From contig CABQJB010000003.1 in NCBI GenBank assembly GCA_902464195.1, positions 1-28,265 on the forward strand: a stretch of 28,265 nucleotides of DNA. Direction: 5' to 3'. This DNA comes from an uncultured Megasphaera sp. (GTDB lineage Bacteria > Bacillota > Negativicutes > Veillonellales > Megasphaeraceae). The position numbers were made by a program, and so were the translations under genes. The notes below the pieces were generated by a model, which worked only from the letters and a program-made list of their open reading frames with translations, searched no databases and was not told the origin of the DNA. Below are positions 7,578 to 15,943 of this stretch, in pieces. The first letter of the stretch is position 1, and each line of letters opens with the position of its first letter.

Positions 7578-7597
7578 AGAAGCACCCCCTGCAAAAT

Positions 7598-7612
7598 CAT
7601 GTGAAACATGAC
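7598..7612. promoter_or_regulatory. inverted repeat in leader of the DUF2262-like gene
   Basis: Perfect 5-bp arms, TCATG and CATGA with a 5-nt spacer, lie between the promoter at 7637-7665 and the GTG start at 7577. This is a possible operator; the repeat is short enough to be chance. Confidence 0.25.
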
Positions 7613-7636
7613 GAATATTTATGTCTAACAGTAATC

Positions 7637-7665
7637 ATTGTATCGTGCTTCCGGGATATTGTCAA
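7637..7665 (-). promoter_or_regulatory. promoter of the DUF2262-like gene
   Basis: Consensus TTGACA (7660-7665) and TACAAT (7637-7642) with a 17-bp spacer, 60 bp before the GTG start. The -35 box abuts the rubredoxin terminator. Confidence 0.8.
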
Positions 7666-7666
7666 T

Positions 7667-7701
7667 AAAAAGGCGCTGTCACTTGAAGACAGCGCCTTTT
7701 T
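7667..7701 (-). terminator. terminator of rubredoxin unit
   Basis: A perfect 9-bp stem, GGCGCTGTC with GACAGCGCC, and a 7-nt loop, flanked by five A and five T, so it can act in both directions. The heptad composite lies between this and the rubredoxin stop codon. Confidence 0.9.
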
Positions 7702-7702
7702 G

Positions 7703-7795
7703 AGTGGTTAGCAGCTAGTGGCTAGTGGTTAGCAGCCGGTTAAAAATTTGAAACCATCTGCTACAAACTACAAACTCTATACTACAAACTGATTA
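7703..7795. repeat. 93-bp composite heptad repeat, copy 1
   Basis: Five 7-bp units of the agtggtt/agcagct type (7703-7737), a 23-bp AT-rich spacer (7738-7760), and five units based on ctacaaa (7761-7795). It matches 23007-23099 unit for unit at about 77 of 93 positions. On the minus (mRNA) strand the units carry TAA or TAG every seven bases, closing all three frames. The last unit includes the rubredoxin stop codon (7793-7795). Confidence 0.8.
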
Positions 7796-7954
7796 ATCCA
7801 TTTTTACGAAGGAGTCTTTGTCAGCTCCGCAGGTCGGACATACCCAATCTTCCGGGAGATCAGCGAATTTCGTGCCAGCTGCGATACCGTTGTCTGCATC
7901 GCCTTCAGCTTCGTCATAAATGTAACCGCAAATACTGCATTCGTACTTATCCAT
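7793..7954 (-). CDS. rubredoxin
   Basis: A 53-residue one-iron electron carrier of the cytoplasm. The two iron-binding pairs are complete: Cys6-x2-Cys9 in CSICGY and Cys39-x2-Cys42 in CPTCGA, with Trp37, Pro34 and the acidic surface usual in the family. In anaerobes rubredoxin passes electrons to oxygen- and peroxide-reducing enzymes; none is adjacent here, so its partner is unknown. I start at the ATG at 7954 because AGGAGGA lies just upstream. The open frame continues eight codons upstream through the ribosome site and is not used. It has its own promoter and terminator. Confidence 0.96.
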   Translation of the reverse strand: MDKYECSICGYIYDEAEGDADNGIAAGTKFADLPEDWVCPTCGADKDSFVKMD

Positions 7955-8016
7955 GTGATTTTCCTCCTGAATTAACATATCAACGAATAATTCTTACTAA
8001 TGATTTTGACACGCTT

Positions 8017-8045
8017 ATAATATCATACTGGCCTAAAAAAAGCAA
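8017..8045 (-). promoter_or_regulatory. rubredoxin promoter
   Basis: TTGCTT (8040-8045) and TATTAT (8017-8022), 17 bp apart, 62 bp before the rubredoxin ATG. The spacer includes a run of five T. Confidence 0.55.
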
Positions 8046-8059
8046 GATTATTTTACGAC

Positions 8060-8713
8060 TTATTTTGCCTGTCTGCCCATATTGATATCGATGATGCCCG
8101 ACGAGTACGGTGCGACTTCATACTGGCCGAAGACGAAATGGATATTGCGACTCTTGTCGAGGTAGAAATTCTTCGGGTCTTCTGTCAGTCCGTTGAAATA
8201 CGTCGACAGGACGTGGCCGCTCAGGGTCAGTTTATTGGTGATTTTCTTGAGTGTAAAATACTTTTCATCGCCCAGTTTGACCAGGTCACGCCAGTTGGTG
8301 ATGCGCTTGCCTGTCGCCATATCGAAGACGACGCCGGTCTTCCAGCTCGTCGGATGGGCAGCCCTGTCGAAATAGAGGTAGCCTTCATCGAGGAAGGACA
8401 AATACTTGCCGTCATTCAAGGTAACGGTATAGGTCTTCTCTTCCGTCAATTTGACGCCTTTATCGCCCTGCTGGTCGAAAAAGGTCTTGGCCTGCTGCTG
8501 TTCATCGGCAAAATACTGGGCTATCAGCTGAGCTGCTCCGGCATTTTCCGTCATCGTAATGGGCGGATACTGGATACTGAGGACACTGCCATCGCTATGA
8601 GTATACACCGCTTTGGGCGCATCCTGGACGACGGCCGGCGAAGCGGCCATGGCGACGGCCCCCATGAGCCAGGCGCCGCATAAAACGGTGAGGACTTTCT
8701 TTTTCATCATCAT
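8060..8713 (-). CDS. secreted DUF3298-like protein
   Basis: A 217-residue exported protein. The N-terminus is a standard signal peptide: basic MMMKKK, hydrophobic core VLTVLCGAWLMGAVAMA, and a likely cut after AMA near residue 23. There is no lipobox Cys at the cut, so it is secreted or periplasmic. The C-terminal half has the DUF3298 look: FDMATGKRITNWRDLV, then a residue pattern ending FVFGQYEVAPYSSGI. DUF3298 occurs in RsiV-like anti-sigma factors and in free secreted proteins; no sigma gene is adjacent. Three ATG codons follow one another at the start; GGAGG is four bases before the first and ten before the third, so the true start may be any of them. Confidence 0.75.
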   Translation of the reverse strand: MMMKKKVLTVLCGAWLMGAVAMAASPAVVQDAPKAVYTHSDGSVLSIQYPPITMTENAGAAQLIAQYFADEQQQAKTFFDQQGDKGVKLTEEKTYTVTLNDGKYLSFLDEGYLYFDRAAHPTSWKTGVVFDMATGKRITNWRDLVKLGDEKYFTLKKITNKLTLSGHVLSTYFNGLTEDPKNFYLDKSRNIHFVFGQYEVAPYSSGIIDINMGRQAK

Positions 8714-8737
8714 AATCCCTCCTCTTTCATTTTTTCT

Positions 8738-8746
8738 ATTATACCA
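8738..8746 (-). promoter_or_regulatory. extended -10 promoter of the DUF3298-like gene
   Basis: TGGTATAAT on the minus strand is a consensus extended -10 box (TATAAT at 8738-8743), 24 bp before the start codon. No good -35 box is visible, as expected for this class. It lies directly after the uvrC stop codon. Confidence 0.55.
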
Positions 8747-8749
8747 TAT

Positions 8750-10576
8750 CTATTGGGTTATTTTCCTCTTTTCATCCGTTCCCAGGCGGAAGAAATAATA
8801 AACATTTTCCGCAGCCTGGCGGTTCATCCCAGGCACGGCGGCCAGTTCGTCGATAGAAGCGGCCTTCATGTCGGCCAAGGTCTTGAAAGCCGTCCACAAG
8901 GCCTTGCGCCGCTTGGGACCGATGCCTTCGACGTGATCCAGGATGGACACGAGGCTGCGCTTGCCCCGCAGATGACGGTGATACGTAATGGCAAAACGGT
9001 GGGCTTCGTCGCGGATGGCCTGCAGCAGCTGCAGTTCCGGCGTGTGATGGCTGAGGATGATGGAATCACTGCGGCCTTCGACGAAGACCTCTTCGATGCG
9101 CTTGGCCAGACTGATGACCGGCGCTTCACAGCCAGCCTGACGGATGACGGGCAGGGCCGCATGGAGCTGGCCCTTGCCGCCGTCGATGATGATCAGGTCC
9201 GGTACGGGCCAGTCCTTTTCGCCATAGCGCCGTTCCATGATTTCCGCCATGGACTTGAAATCATCGGGCTTGCCCTGGACGGTCTTCAGTTTGAAGCGGC
9301 GGTACTCCTTCTTGGCCGGCTGGCCGTGCTCGAAGACGACCATGGAAGCGACGGTTTCGATGCCCTGGGTATGGGAAATATCGAAGCACTCCATGCGCTC
9401 CGGCAGGCAGGGCAGGTTGAGGATGCGCGCCAGGCCTTCGACAGCCCCCGTTGTCTTGTCCACGTCGTGCTGCCATTGCAGGCGTTTCTGTTCCAACAGG
9501 CCGGCTGCATTTTCAGAAGCCATGTCCAGGAGCTGTTTCTTCGGCCCCCGCTGGGGAATGACGACGGCCACTTTCTTTCCCTTCTGCTGGCTCAGGCGGC
9601 GCTCGCATCCGTCCAGGTCCTCCAGGGCCGGTACGACGATTTCTGACGGGATGAAGGTCCCGTCGCCGTAATACTGGTCGATGACGGCTTCCATCAGGAA
9701 CGACACATCGTCATCACTGCTGTTGTCCAAAGAAAAGGTTTCCCGCCCCATGAGCTTGCCCATGCGGACGGTATAAATCTGGACGCACGTCTGTCCGGCC
9801 TGACGGGCCAGGCCAATGACGTCCATATCGCCGCCAGCCGTATTGACGATATTCTGCTGCTCCTGGATGACGGCAATGGCCTTAATCTGGTCGCGGTACA
9901 TGGCGGCCTTCTCGAATTCCATGGCTTCCGCAGCGTCTTCCATCTTCTGCTGCAGTGCCCGGGAAACGCCGCTGTCCCGACCTTCGAGGATATCCAGGGC
10001 CTGGCGGACCAACGCCCCGTAGTCGGCTTTGGTTATATAGTGGACGCACGGCGCATCACAGTGATGCAGGTGATATTGCAAACACGGCCGGTCTGTCGGC
10101 ATGGTCCGGCACGAGCGGATATGGTAGGCCCGCTGCATGAGTTTCAAGACGCGGTGGACTGCCGTCGAATCGGCAAATGGCCCGAAATAGCGGGCACCGT
10201 CGCGGCTGACACGGCGGGTCATGAAGATACGCGGATAATCTTCCTGGACGGTGACCTTGATATAGGGATAGGTCTTGTCGTCACGGAGCATGATATTGTA
10301 ATGGGGATGATACTTCTTGATGAGGGTATTTTCCAGGATGAGGGCTTCCATTTCCGTGGCGACGACGATGGTTTCCAAATCGGCGGCATGACTGACCATG
10401 GCCGCTACTTTCGGCGCCCTGTTGGCATCGTGGCGGACGTAGCTGGTCACGCGGTTGCGCAGGTTGACGGCTTTGCCGACGTAAATGATCTTGCCTTTTT
10501 CGTCTTTCCAGAGATAGACGCCGGGCTGGGTCGGCAGGTTGCGGACCTTTTCCCGGACGGCCTCGCTGACGGCCAT
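8750..10576 (-). CDS. uvrC: UvrC excinuclease subunit
   Basis: A 608-residue nucleotide-excision repair nuclease that cuts the damaged strand on both sides of the lesion after UvrB loading. It has an N-terminal GIY-YIG nuclease domain (GVY at 19-21, YVG at 32-34, then KAVNLRNRV), a UVR helical motif near residues 210-235 (EAMEFEKAAMYRDQI) that contacts UvrB, the RNase-H-like second nuclease domain starting at about residue 390 (ERMECFDISHTQG and a later LIIDGGKGQL), and a C-terminal helix-hairpin-helix pair (VEGIGPKRRKAL, VPGMNRQAAENV). It is full length. The ATG at 10576 is only 3 bp after the uvrA stop, with GGGGG in the end of uvrA. Confidence 0.97.
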   Translation of the reverse strand: MAVSEAVREKVRNLPTQPGVYLWKDEKGKIIYVGKAVNLRNRVTSYVRHDANRAPKVAAMVSHAADLETIVVATEMEALILENTLIKKYHPHYNIMLRDDKTYPYIKVTVQEDYPRIFMTRRVSRDGARYFGPFADSTAVHRVLKLMQRAYHIRSCRTMPTDRPCLQYHLHHCDAPCVHYITKADYGALVRQALDILEGRDSGVSRALQQKMEDAAEAMEFEKAAMYRDQIKAIAVIQEQQNIVNTAGGDMDVIGLARQAGQTCVQIYTVRMGKLMGRETFSLDNSSDDDVSFLMEAVIDQYYGDGTFIPSEIVVPALEDLDGCERRLSQQKGKKVAVVIPQRGPKKQLLDMASENAAGLLEQKRLQWQHDVDKTTGAVEGLARILNLPCLPERMECFDISHTQGIETVASMVVFEHGQPAKKEYRRFKLKTVQGKPDDFKSMAEIMERRYGEKDWPVPDLIIIDGGKGQLHAALPVIRQAGCEAPVISLAKRIEEVFVEGRSDSIILSHHTPELQLLQAIRDEAHRFAITYHRHLRGKRSLVSILDHVEGIGPKRRKALWTAFKTLADMKAASIDELAAVPGMNRQAAENVYYFFRLGTDEKRKITQ

Positions 10577-10579
10577 GGC

Positions 10580-13435
10580 TTATACCCCCTTCTTGCCGGC
10601 CATGAGGGCCTTGGTCCGTTTCAGGACGGGCTTGAGGAATTTTCCCGTATACGATGCCGGTACCTGGCAGATTTCTTCCGGCGTCCCCGTGGCGACGACG
10701 GTGCCGCCGCCGGCACCGCCTTCAGGGCCGAGGTCGATGAGGTAGTCTGCCGTCTTGATGACGTCCAGGTTGTGTTCGATGACGACGACTGTATCGCCGC
10801 CGTCGACGAGCATCTGCAAGACATCCATGAGCTTGTGGATGTCCGCCGTGTGCAGGCCTGTCGTCGGTTCGTCGAGGATATACAGGGTCCGGCCGGTACT
10901 GCGCTTGGACAATTCCGTCGCCAGCTTGACCCGCTGGGCTTCGCCGCCGGACAGGGTCGTCGCCGGCTGACCCAGGCGGATATAGCCCAGGCCGACTTGC
11001 TGAAGTGTCTTCAGTTTATTGACGATACGCGGTATATTTTCAAAGAACTGGCAGGCGTCGTCGACAGTCATGTTGAGGACGTCGGAAATATTCTTGCCCT
11101 TGTATTTAACTTCCAGCGTTTCCCGGTTATAGCGGGCGCCGTGGCAGACTTCACAGGGGACATAGACGTCAGGCAGGAAGTTCATTTCGATGCGGATGAT
11201 GCCGTCGCCTTTGCAGGCTTCGCAACGGCCGCCTTTGATGTTGAAACTGAAACGGCCGGCCTTGTAGCCCCGGACCTTGGCTTCTGCCGTCTGGCTGTAG
11301 AGCTGGCGGATGGAATCGAAGACACCTGTATACGTCGCCGGATTGGACCGCGGCGTCCGGCCGATAGGCGACTGGTCGATGTTGATGATCTTGTCGATGT
11401 ACTCGACCCCTTTCAGGGCCTTGAACTTACCTGGCCGGTGCGGCGTGCCGTAGACGGCTTCGGCCATGCCCTTGTAGAGGATTTCGTTGACCAGCGTCGA
11501 CTTGCCCGATCCGGACACGCCAGTGACGACGGTCAGTGTCCCGATGGGGATGGATACGTTTATATGTTTTAGATTGTGCTCAGCTGCGCCGATAATTTCC
11601 AAAAAGGTACCATTCCCCTTACGCCGTTCTTGAGGAATAGGGATATACTTGGTCCCTTTCAGATACTGGCCCGTCAAAGACTGAGGGCAGGCCATGATGT
11701 CATCGGCCGTCCCTTGGGCGACGATGGTGCCGCCGTGTTCCCCTGCTTCCGGACCGATATCGACGATATAATCGGCAGCGCGCATGGTGTCTTCATCGTG
11801 TTCGACGACGATGAGCGTATTGCCCAGGTCGCGCAGGCGCTTGAGGGCTTCCAGGAGCTTGTCGTTGTCCCGCTGGTGCAGGCCGATGGACGGTTCGTCC
11901 AGGATATAAAGGACGCCTACCAGGCCCGACCCGATCTGGGTGGCCAGGCGGATGCGCTGGGCTTCGCCGCCGGACAGGGTCCCAGCCGTCCGCGACAATG
12001 TCAGATAGTCGAGGCCGACAGTCTGCAGGAAATTCAGGCGGGCCTTGATTTCCTTGAATATCTGCTTGCCAATGAGCTGCTGTTTTTCCGTCAGCTTCAA
12101 GTTATCGAAGAAGGGAATCATGTCACTGACGGGCAAATCCGTCAATTCGGCGATGTTCAGGCCGCCGATCTTGATGGCCAGCGCTTCATGGCGCAGGCGC
12201 GCGCCGTGGCACGTCGAGCAGGGCTTGACGGTCATGAACTGGCCGAACTGGTCGCGCATCATGTCCGACGAGGCTTCGCGGTAGCGGCGGCGTACCATGG
12301 GCAGGACACCTTCAAAGGCCGTGGCAAACTGCTTCACTTCACCGCGCAGGTTCTCGTATTCAAAGACGCACGTGTCGTCTGAGCCATTCATAAGTTTGTC
12401 CTGCAATTCTTCCGGCAAGTCGTCATAGCAGTTGTCCAGGGTAAAGCCGTAAGGCCGCAATAAGCCGCCGAGCTGGCGCATGAACCATGAATCGGGGTTG
12501 CTGCTGAGAGCCGCTACGGCACCGTCGGCAAAGGATTTCTTGTGGTCCGGCAGGACCAGATGAGCGTCGACTTCCATAGTGCTGCCGATGCCAGAGCAGG
12601 CCGGGCAGGCGCCGAAGGGGCTGTTGAAGGAAAAAAGATGGGGTTCGATTTCCGGCAGGCTGACGTGGCAGTCCGGACAGGCGAAGTGCTGGCTGAATGT
12701 CAGGACCTCTTTCGTTGCCATACGGAAAATATGGACGATACCATCGGCCAATTTAGCCGCCGTTTCCAGGGAATCGGTCAGGCGCGTCAAAATGCTGTCC
12801 TTGATGACCAGGCGGTCGATGATGACGTCGATAGTATGCTTTTTATTTTTATCCAAAGGGATATCGTCGGACAGGAGATAGACTTCACCGTCGACGCGGA
12901 CGCGGACATAGCCGTCTTTGACCAGCCGGGCCAGGAGCTTCTGATGGGTCCCCTTGCGCCCGTCGACGACAGGCGCCATGACCATGACTTTCTCGCCTTC
13001 GCCGAGAGCCATGACGGCATCGGCCATCTGCTCGATGGTCTGCTGGCGGATGGGCTTGCCGCATTTCGGGCAGTAGGCTTCGCCAACGCGGGCATAGAGC
13101 AGGCGCAGGTAATCGTAGATTTCCGTGACCGTCCCCACTGTCGACCGGGGATTGCGGCTCGTCGTCTTCTGGTCGATGGAAATGGCCGGCGACAAGCCTT
13201 CGATATAATCGACGTCGGGCTTATCCATCTGCCCCAGGAACTGCCGGGCATAAGCCGACAACGATTCGACGTAGCGGCGCTGGCCTTCGGCATAAATCGT
13301 ATCAAAAGCCAGGGACGACTTGCCCGAGCCGGACAGGCCCGTAAAGACGACGAGCTTGTCCCGGGGGATCTTGACGTCGATATTCTTTAAATTGTGCTGA
13401 CGCGCACCTTTGATGACAATATATTTATCTTGCAC
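10580..13435 (-). CDS. uvrA: UvrA excinuclease ATPase subunit
   Basis: A 951-residue damage-sensing ATPase of nucleotide-excision repair that works as a dimer with UvrB. It has two ABC modules: Walker A GLSGSGKS at residues 33-40 and a second VTGVSGSGKST near 640. Signatures LSGGEAQRIRLAT and LSGGEAQRVKLAT follow. Zinc-binding pairs are visible as CPKCGKP, CPDCH...CPACSG and CEACKGDG...CEVCHGA. The start is a GTG at 13435 with GGGAGG six bases upstream. It follows uvrB after an 86-bp gap filled with heptad repeats, and runs straight into uvrC. Confidence 0.97.
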   Translation of the reverse strand: MQDKYIVIKGARQHNLKNIDVKIPRDKLVVFTGLSGSGKSSLAFDTIYAEGQRRYVESLSAYARQFLGQMDKPDVDYIEGLSPAISIDQKTTSRNPRSTVGTVTEIYDYLRLLYARVGEAYCPKCGKPIRQQTIEQMADAVMALGEGEKVMVMAPVVDGRKGTHQKLLARLVKDGYVRVRVDGEVYLLSDDIPLDKNKKHTIDVIIDRLVIKDSILTRLTDSLETAAKLADGIVHIFRMATKEVLTFSQHFACPDCHVSLPEIEPHLFSFNSPFGACPACSGIGSTMEVDAHLVLPDHKKSFADGAVAALSSNPDSWFMRQLGGLLRPYGFTLDNCYDDLPEELQDKLMNGSDDTCVFEYENLRGEVKQFATAFEGVLPMVRRRYREASSDMMRDQFGQFMTVKPCSTCHGARLRHEALAIKIGGLNIAELTDLPVSDMIPFFDNLKLTEKQQLIGKQIFKEIKARLNFLQTVGLDYLTLSRTAGTLSGGEAQRIRLATQIGSGLVGVLYILDEPSIGLHQRDNDKLLEALKRLRDLGNTLIVVEHDEDTMRAADYIVDIGPEAGEHGGTIVAQGTADDIMACPQSLTGQYLKGTKYIPIPQERRKGNGTFLEIIGAAEHNLKHINVSIPIGTLTVVTGVSGSGKSTLVNEILYKGMAEAVYGTPHRPGKFKALKGVEYIDKIINIDQSPIGRTPRSNPATYTGVFDSIRQLYSQTAEAKVRGYKAGRFSFNIKGGRCEACKGDGIIRIEMNFLPDVYVPCEVCHGARYNRETLEVKYKGKNISDVLNMTVDDACQFFENIPRIVNKLKTLQQVGLGYIRLGQPATTLSGGEAQRVKLATELSKRSTGRTLYILDEPTTGLHTADIHKLMDVLQMLVDGGDTVVVIEHNLDVIKTADYLIDLGPEGGAGGGTVVATGTPEEICQVPASYTGKFLKPVLKRTKALMAGKKGV

Positions 13436-13451
13436 TTCGTGCCTCCCATTT

Positions 13452-13522
13452 GAGTTTGAAGTTTAATGTCTGAAGTTTGATGTAAAAAGCCCGTTGCGGC
13501 CTGCGACCTGCGGCCTGCGTTC
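13452..13522. repeat. heptad arrays between uvrB and uvrA
   Basis: Two arrays of 7-bp units fill this gap. One is five units (gagtttg, aagttta, atgtctg, aagtttg, atgtaaa; 13452-13486). The other is four GC-rich units (tgcggcc, tgcgacc, tgcggcc, tgcgttc; 13495-13522), whose last base is the first base of the uvrB stop triplet. The AT-rich array has a stop triplet (TGA or TAA) every seven bases on the plus strand; the GC-rich array has none. A weak three-pair stem followed by five T lies between them on the minus strand. Confidence 0.65.
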
Positions 13523-15645
13523 TATCTTTTTTTCGCATCCAGCCGTTTTATCTTGCGGCGGTAGCGGCGCTTGGGCATGTCTTCGCCCTGCATCTCTTTG
13601 GGCAGGGTATCGTCATGGCTCATATCGGCCAGCTGCTGGCGCAATTGGCCCAGGCGGTCGCGCAGTTCGGCAGCTTTTTCAAATTCCAGGTTCTTCGACG
13701 CCTCTTTCATCTGCAAGGTCATGGTCTTGATGACTTTATTCAGGGCCTCGCGGGTCATCTTGCCGCCTTTCTTCCCCTTCTGGCTGCCATAGGCCGCTTC
13801 CGTTTCGGCGACTTTCGTCAGTTCGATGAGGTCGACGACGTCCTTTTTGACCGATTTCGGCGTAATATGATGTTTTTTATTATACGCATCCTGGATTTCC
13901 CGGCGCCGCTGCGTTTCTTCCATGGCCTTTGCCATGGAATCGGTGATTTTGTCGGCATACATGATGACCTGTCCATGGACGTTACGCGCCGCCCGGCCCA
14001 TAGTCTGGATGAGCGACGTTTCCGAGCGCAGGAATCCTTCTTTATCGGCATCGAGGATGGCTACCAGCGAGACTTCCGGCATGTCCAGGCCTTCGCGCAA
14101 AAGGTTGATGCCGACCAGGACGTCGAAGACGCCGGCCCGCAGGTCGCGGATGATGTCAGCCCGTTCGATGGTGGCGATATCCGAATGGAGATAGCGCACG
14201 CGGACGCCCATTTCCTTCAGGTAATCCGTCAGGTCTTCGGCCATCTTCTTGGTCAGCGTCGTCACCAGGACGCGTTCGTCCTTTTCCGTACGCTTGCGTA
14301 TTTCACCCAACAGGTCATCCATCTGGCCGGCAATGGGACGGACTTCCACTTTCGGGTCCAACAGGCCCGTCGGCCGGATGATCTGCTGGGCCACATTGGT
14401 CTGGACTTCCATTTCATACGGTCCCGGCGTAGCGCTGACATAGACAATCTGGTTGATGCGTTCGACGAATTCCTCGAATTTCAACGGCCGGTTATCCAAA
14501 GCCGATGGCAGGCGGAAGCCGTATTCGATGAGGTTTTCCTTGCGCGACCGGTCGCCGGCGTACATGGCCCGCAGCTGCGGCAGAGTGACGTGGGATTCGT
14601 CGACGAGGATGAGGAAATCATCGGGGAAATAGTCGAGGAGCGTATACGGCGCCTGACCGGGCTTGCGGCCGGCCAGGTGGCGCGAATAGTTTTCGATGCC
14701 CGAGCAGTAACCCATTTCTTCCATCATTTCCATGTCGTAACGCGTGCGCTGTTCCAGCCGCTGGGCTTCCAGCAAGTGGCCGCCGTCTTTCAGCACCTTC
14801 AGCCGTTCGTCCAATTTCTGGCGGATCGTCCCCAGGGCCCGTTCCATCTTGTCCCTGGTCGTGACATAATGGCTGGCCGGATAAATGGCGACGTGCTTGC
14901 GTTCGGCAATGACTTCGCCTGTCAGGACATCGACTTCCGTGAGCCTGTCGATTTCATCGCCGAACATTTCTATGCGGATAATGGAGTTATCGAAGGCCGC
15001 CGGAAAGACTTCGATTGTATCGCCGTGGACACGGAAGGTCCCGCGTTCGAGGTTCATGTCGTTGCGGCTGTACTGGATATCGACGAGCTTGTGCAGTATT
15101 TCTTCCTGCGGCTTTTCCTGCCCCAGTCGCAGGGATACGACGAGTTCACTGTAATCTTCCGGGTCGCCTAAGCCGTAGATGCAGGAAACGGAAGCGACGA
15201 TGATGACATCGCGCCGTTCAAAGAGACTCATCGTCGCCGAGTGGCGCAACTTATCGATTTCATCATTGATGGACGCATCTTTCTCGATGTACGTATCCGT
15301 CGAGGCGATATAGGCTTCGGGCTGATAGAAGTCGTAATAACTGACGAAATAGCCGACTTCGTTATCGGGAAAGAATGACTTGAATTCACTGCACAGCTGG
15401 GCAGCCAGGGTCTTATTGTGGGCAATGACCAGGGTCGGTTTCTGGACGGCTTCGATGAGCTTGGCCATAGTGAAGGTCTTGCCCGTCCCCGTAGCCCCGA
15501 CGAGGACCTGGGCCCATTGGCCGGAACGGATGCCGTCTGCCAGGGAGGCGATGGCCTCGGGCTGGTCGCCCATAGGTTCATAAGGGGCGACGACGTGGAA
15601 AGGATGGGACGTATCGTAATCTTTATTGTAATGGGACATATCCAT
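13522..15645 (-). CDS. uvrB: UvrB excinuclease helicase-like subunit
   Basis: A 707-residue damage-verification subunit with an SF2 helicase fold. Visible features are Walker A GATGTGKT (50-57), the beta-hairpin region that clamps DNA (YYDFYQPEAYIASTDTYIEK, from about residue 100), motif II with DESH (VDESHVTLPQ), a motif VI region QTMGRAARN, and a C-terminal UVR coiled-coil (ASKNLEFEKAAELRDRL) that pairs with UvrC. It ends in a basic tail (KRRYRRKIKRLDAKKR). The ATG at 15645 has AGAGGTAA just upstream, overlapping the end of the previous small gene, so the two are tightly linked. It is full length. Confidence 0.97.
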   Translation of the reverse strand: MDMSHYNKDYDTSHPFHVVAPYEPMGDQPEAIASLADGIRSGQWAQVLVGATGTGKTFTMAKLIEAVQKPTLVIAHNKTLAAQLCSEFKSFFPDNEVGYFVSYYDFYQPEAYIASTDTYIEKDASINDEIDKLRHSATMSLFERRDVIIVASVSCIYGLGDPEDYSELVVSLRLGQEKPQEEILHKLVDIQYSRNDMNLERGTFRVHGDTIEVFPAAFDNSIIRIEMFGDEIDRLTEVDVLTGEVIAERKHVAIYPASHYVTTRDKMERALGTIRQKLDERLKVLKDGGHLLEAQRLEQRTRYDMEMMEEMGYCSGIENYSRHLAGRKPGQAPYTLLDYFPDDFLILVDESHVTLPQLRAMYAGDRSRKENLIEYGFRLPSALDNRPLKFEEFVERINQIVYVSATPGPYEMEVQTNVAQQIIRPTGLLDPKVEVRPIAGQMDDLLGEIRKRTEKDERVLVTTLTKKMAEDLTDYLKEMGVRVRYLHSDIATIERADIIRDLRAGVFDVLVGINLLREGLDMPEVSLVAILDADKEGFLRSETSLIQTMGRAARNVHGQVIMYADKITDSMAKAMEETQRRREIQDAYNKKHHITPKSVKKDVVDLIELTKVAETEAAYGSQKGKKGGKMTREALNKVIKTMTLQMKEASKNLEFEKAAELRDRLGQLRQQLADMSHDDTLPKEMQGEDMPKRRYRRKIKRLDAKKR

Positions 15646-15650
15646 AAGCG

Positions 15651-15932
15651 TTACCTCTTTTTCGGCCCTTTCTTCCAGTTCTTATACAAGGACCAGGGCC
15701 AGAGAACCGTAACCAGGACGGTAAAGGCAAAGCCTGCGTCCGACCAGTTGCGGGTGAATAAGACAAAATAGGACCAGGCCAGGGCGGCAAAGCCGACGAG
15801 GTACAAGACCCAGGTTCTCCGGTCCAGACCGTGGACGGAACCTTTCTTCTTTTTAGGCTGTGCCGCTGTGGCTGCCCCTTCCGGGACAGCAGCGGTATTT
15901 CTGGCTTTTTTGCGCCGATTCTTGCGTGACAT
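15651..15932 (-). CDS. small membrane protein, unknown function
   Basis: A 93-residue protein I do not recognise. The first 40 residues are very basic and low in complexity (MSRKNRRKKARN, then PKKKK), so they should stay in the cytoplasm and might touch nucleic acid or membrane lipid. Two hydrophobic helices follow: WVLYLVGFAALAWSYFVLF at about 41-59 and GFAFTVLVTVLWPWSLY at about 67-83, then a basic tail. The ATG at 15932 has AAGGGGG upstream. It sits 11 bp after the NdpA-like gene and 5 bp before uvrB, so it is cotranscribed with repair genes. Confidence 0.7.
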   Translation of the reverse strand: MSRKNRRKKARNTAAVPEGAATAAQPKKKKGSVHGLDRRTWVLYLVGFAALAWSYFVLFTRNWSDAGFAFTVLVTVLWPWSLYKNWKKGPKKR

Positions 15933-15943
15933 AATAATCCCCC

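Noticed and set aside
7703..7795. Heptad arrays as a CRISPR array
   Set aside because: Units are 7 bp, direct and contiguous, with no spacers of 30-40 bp and no cas genes.
10040..11572. 510-codon plus-strand frame opposite uvrC/uvrA
   Set aside because: It spans the junction of two well-defined minus-strand genes and has no recognisable domain.
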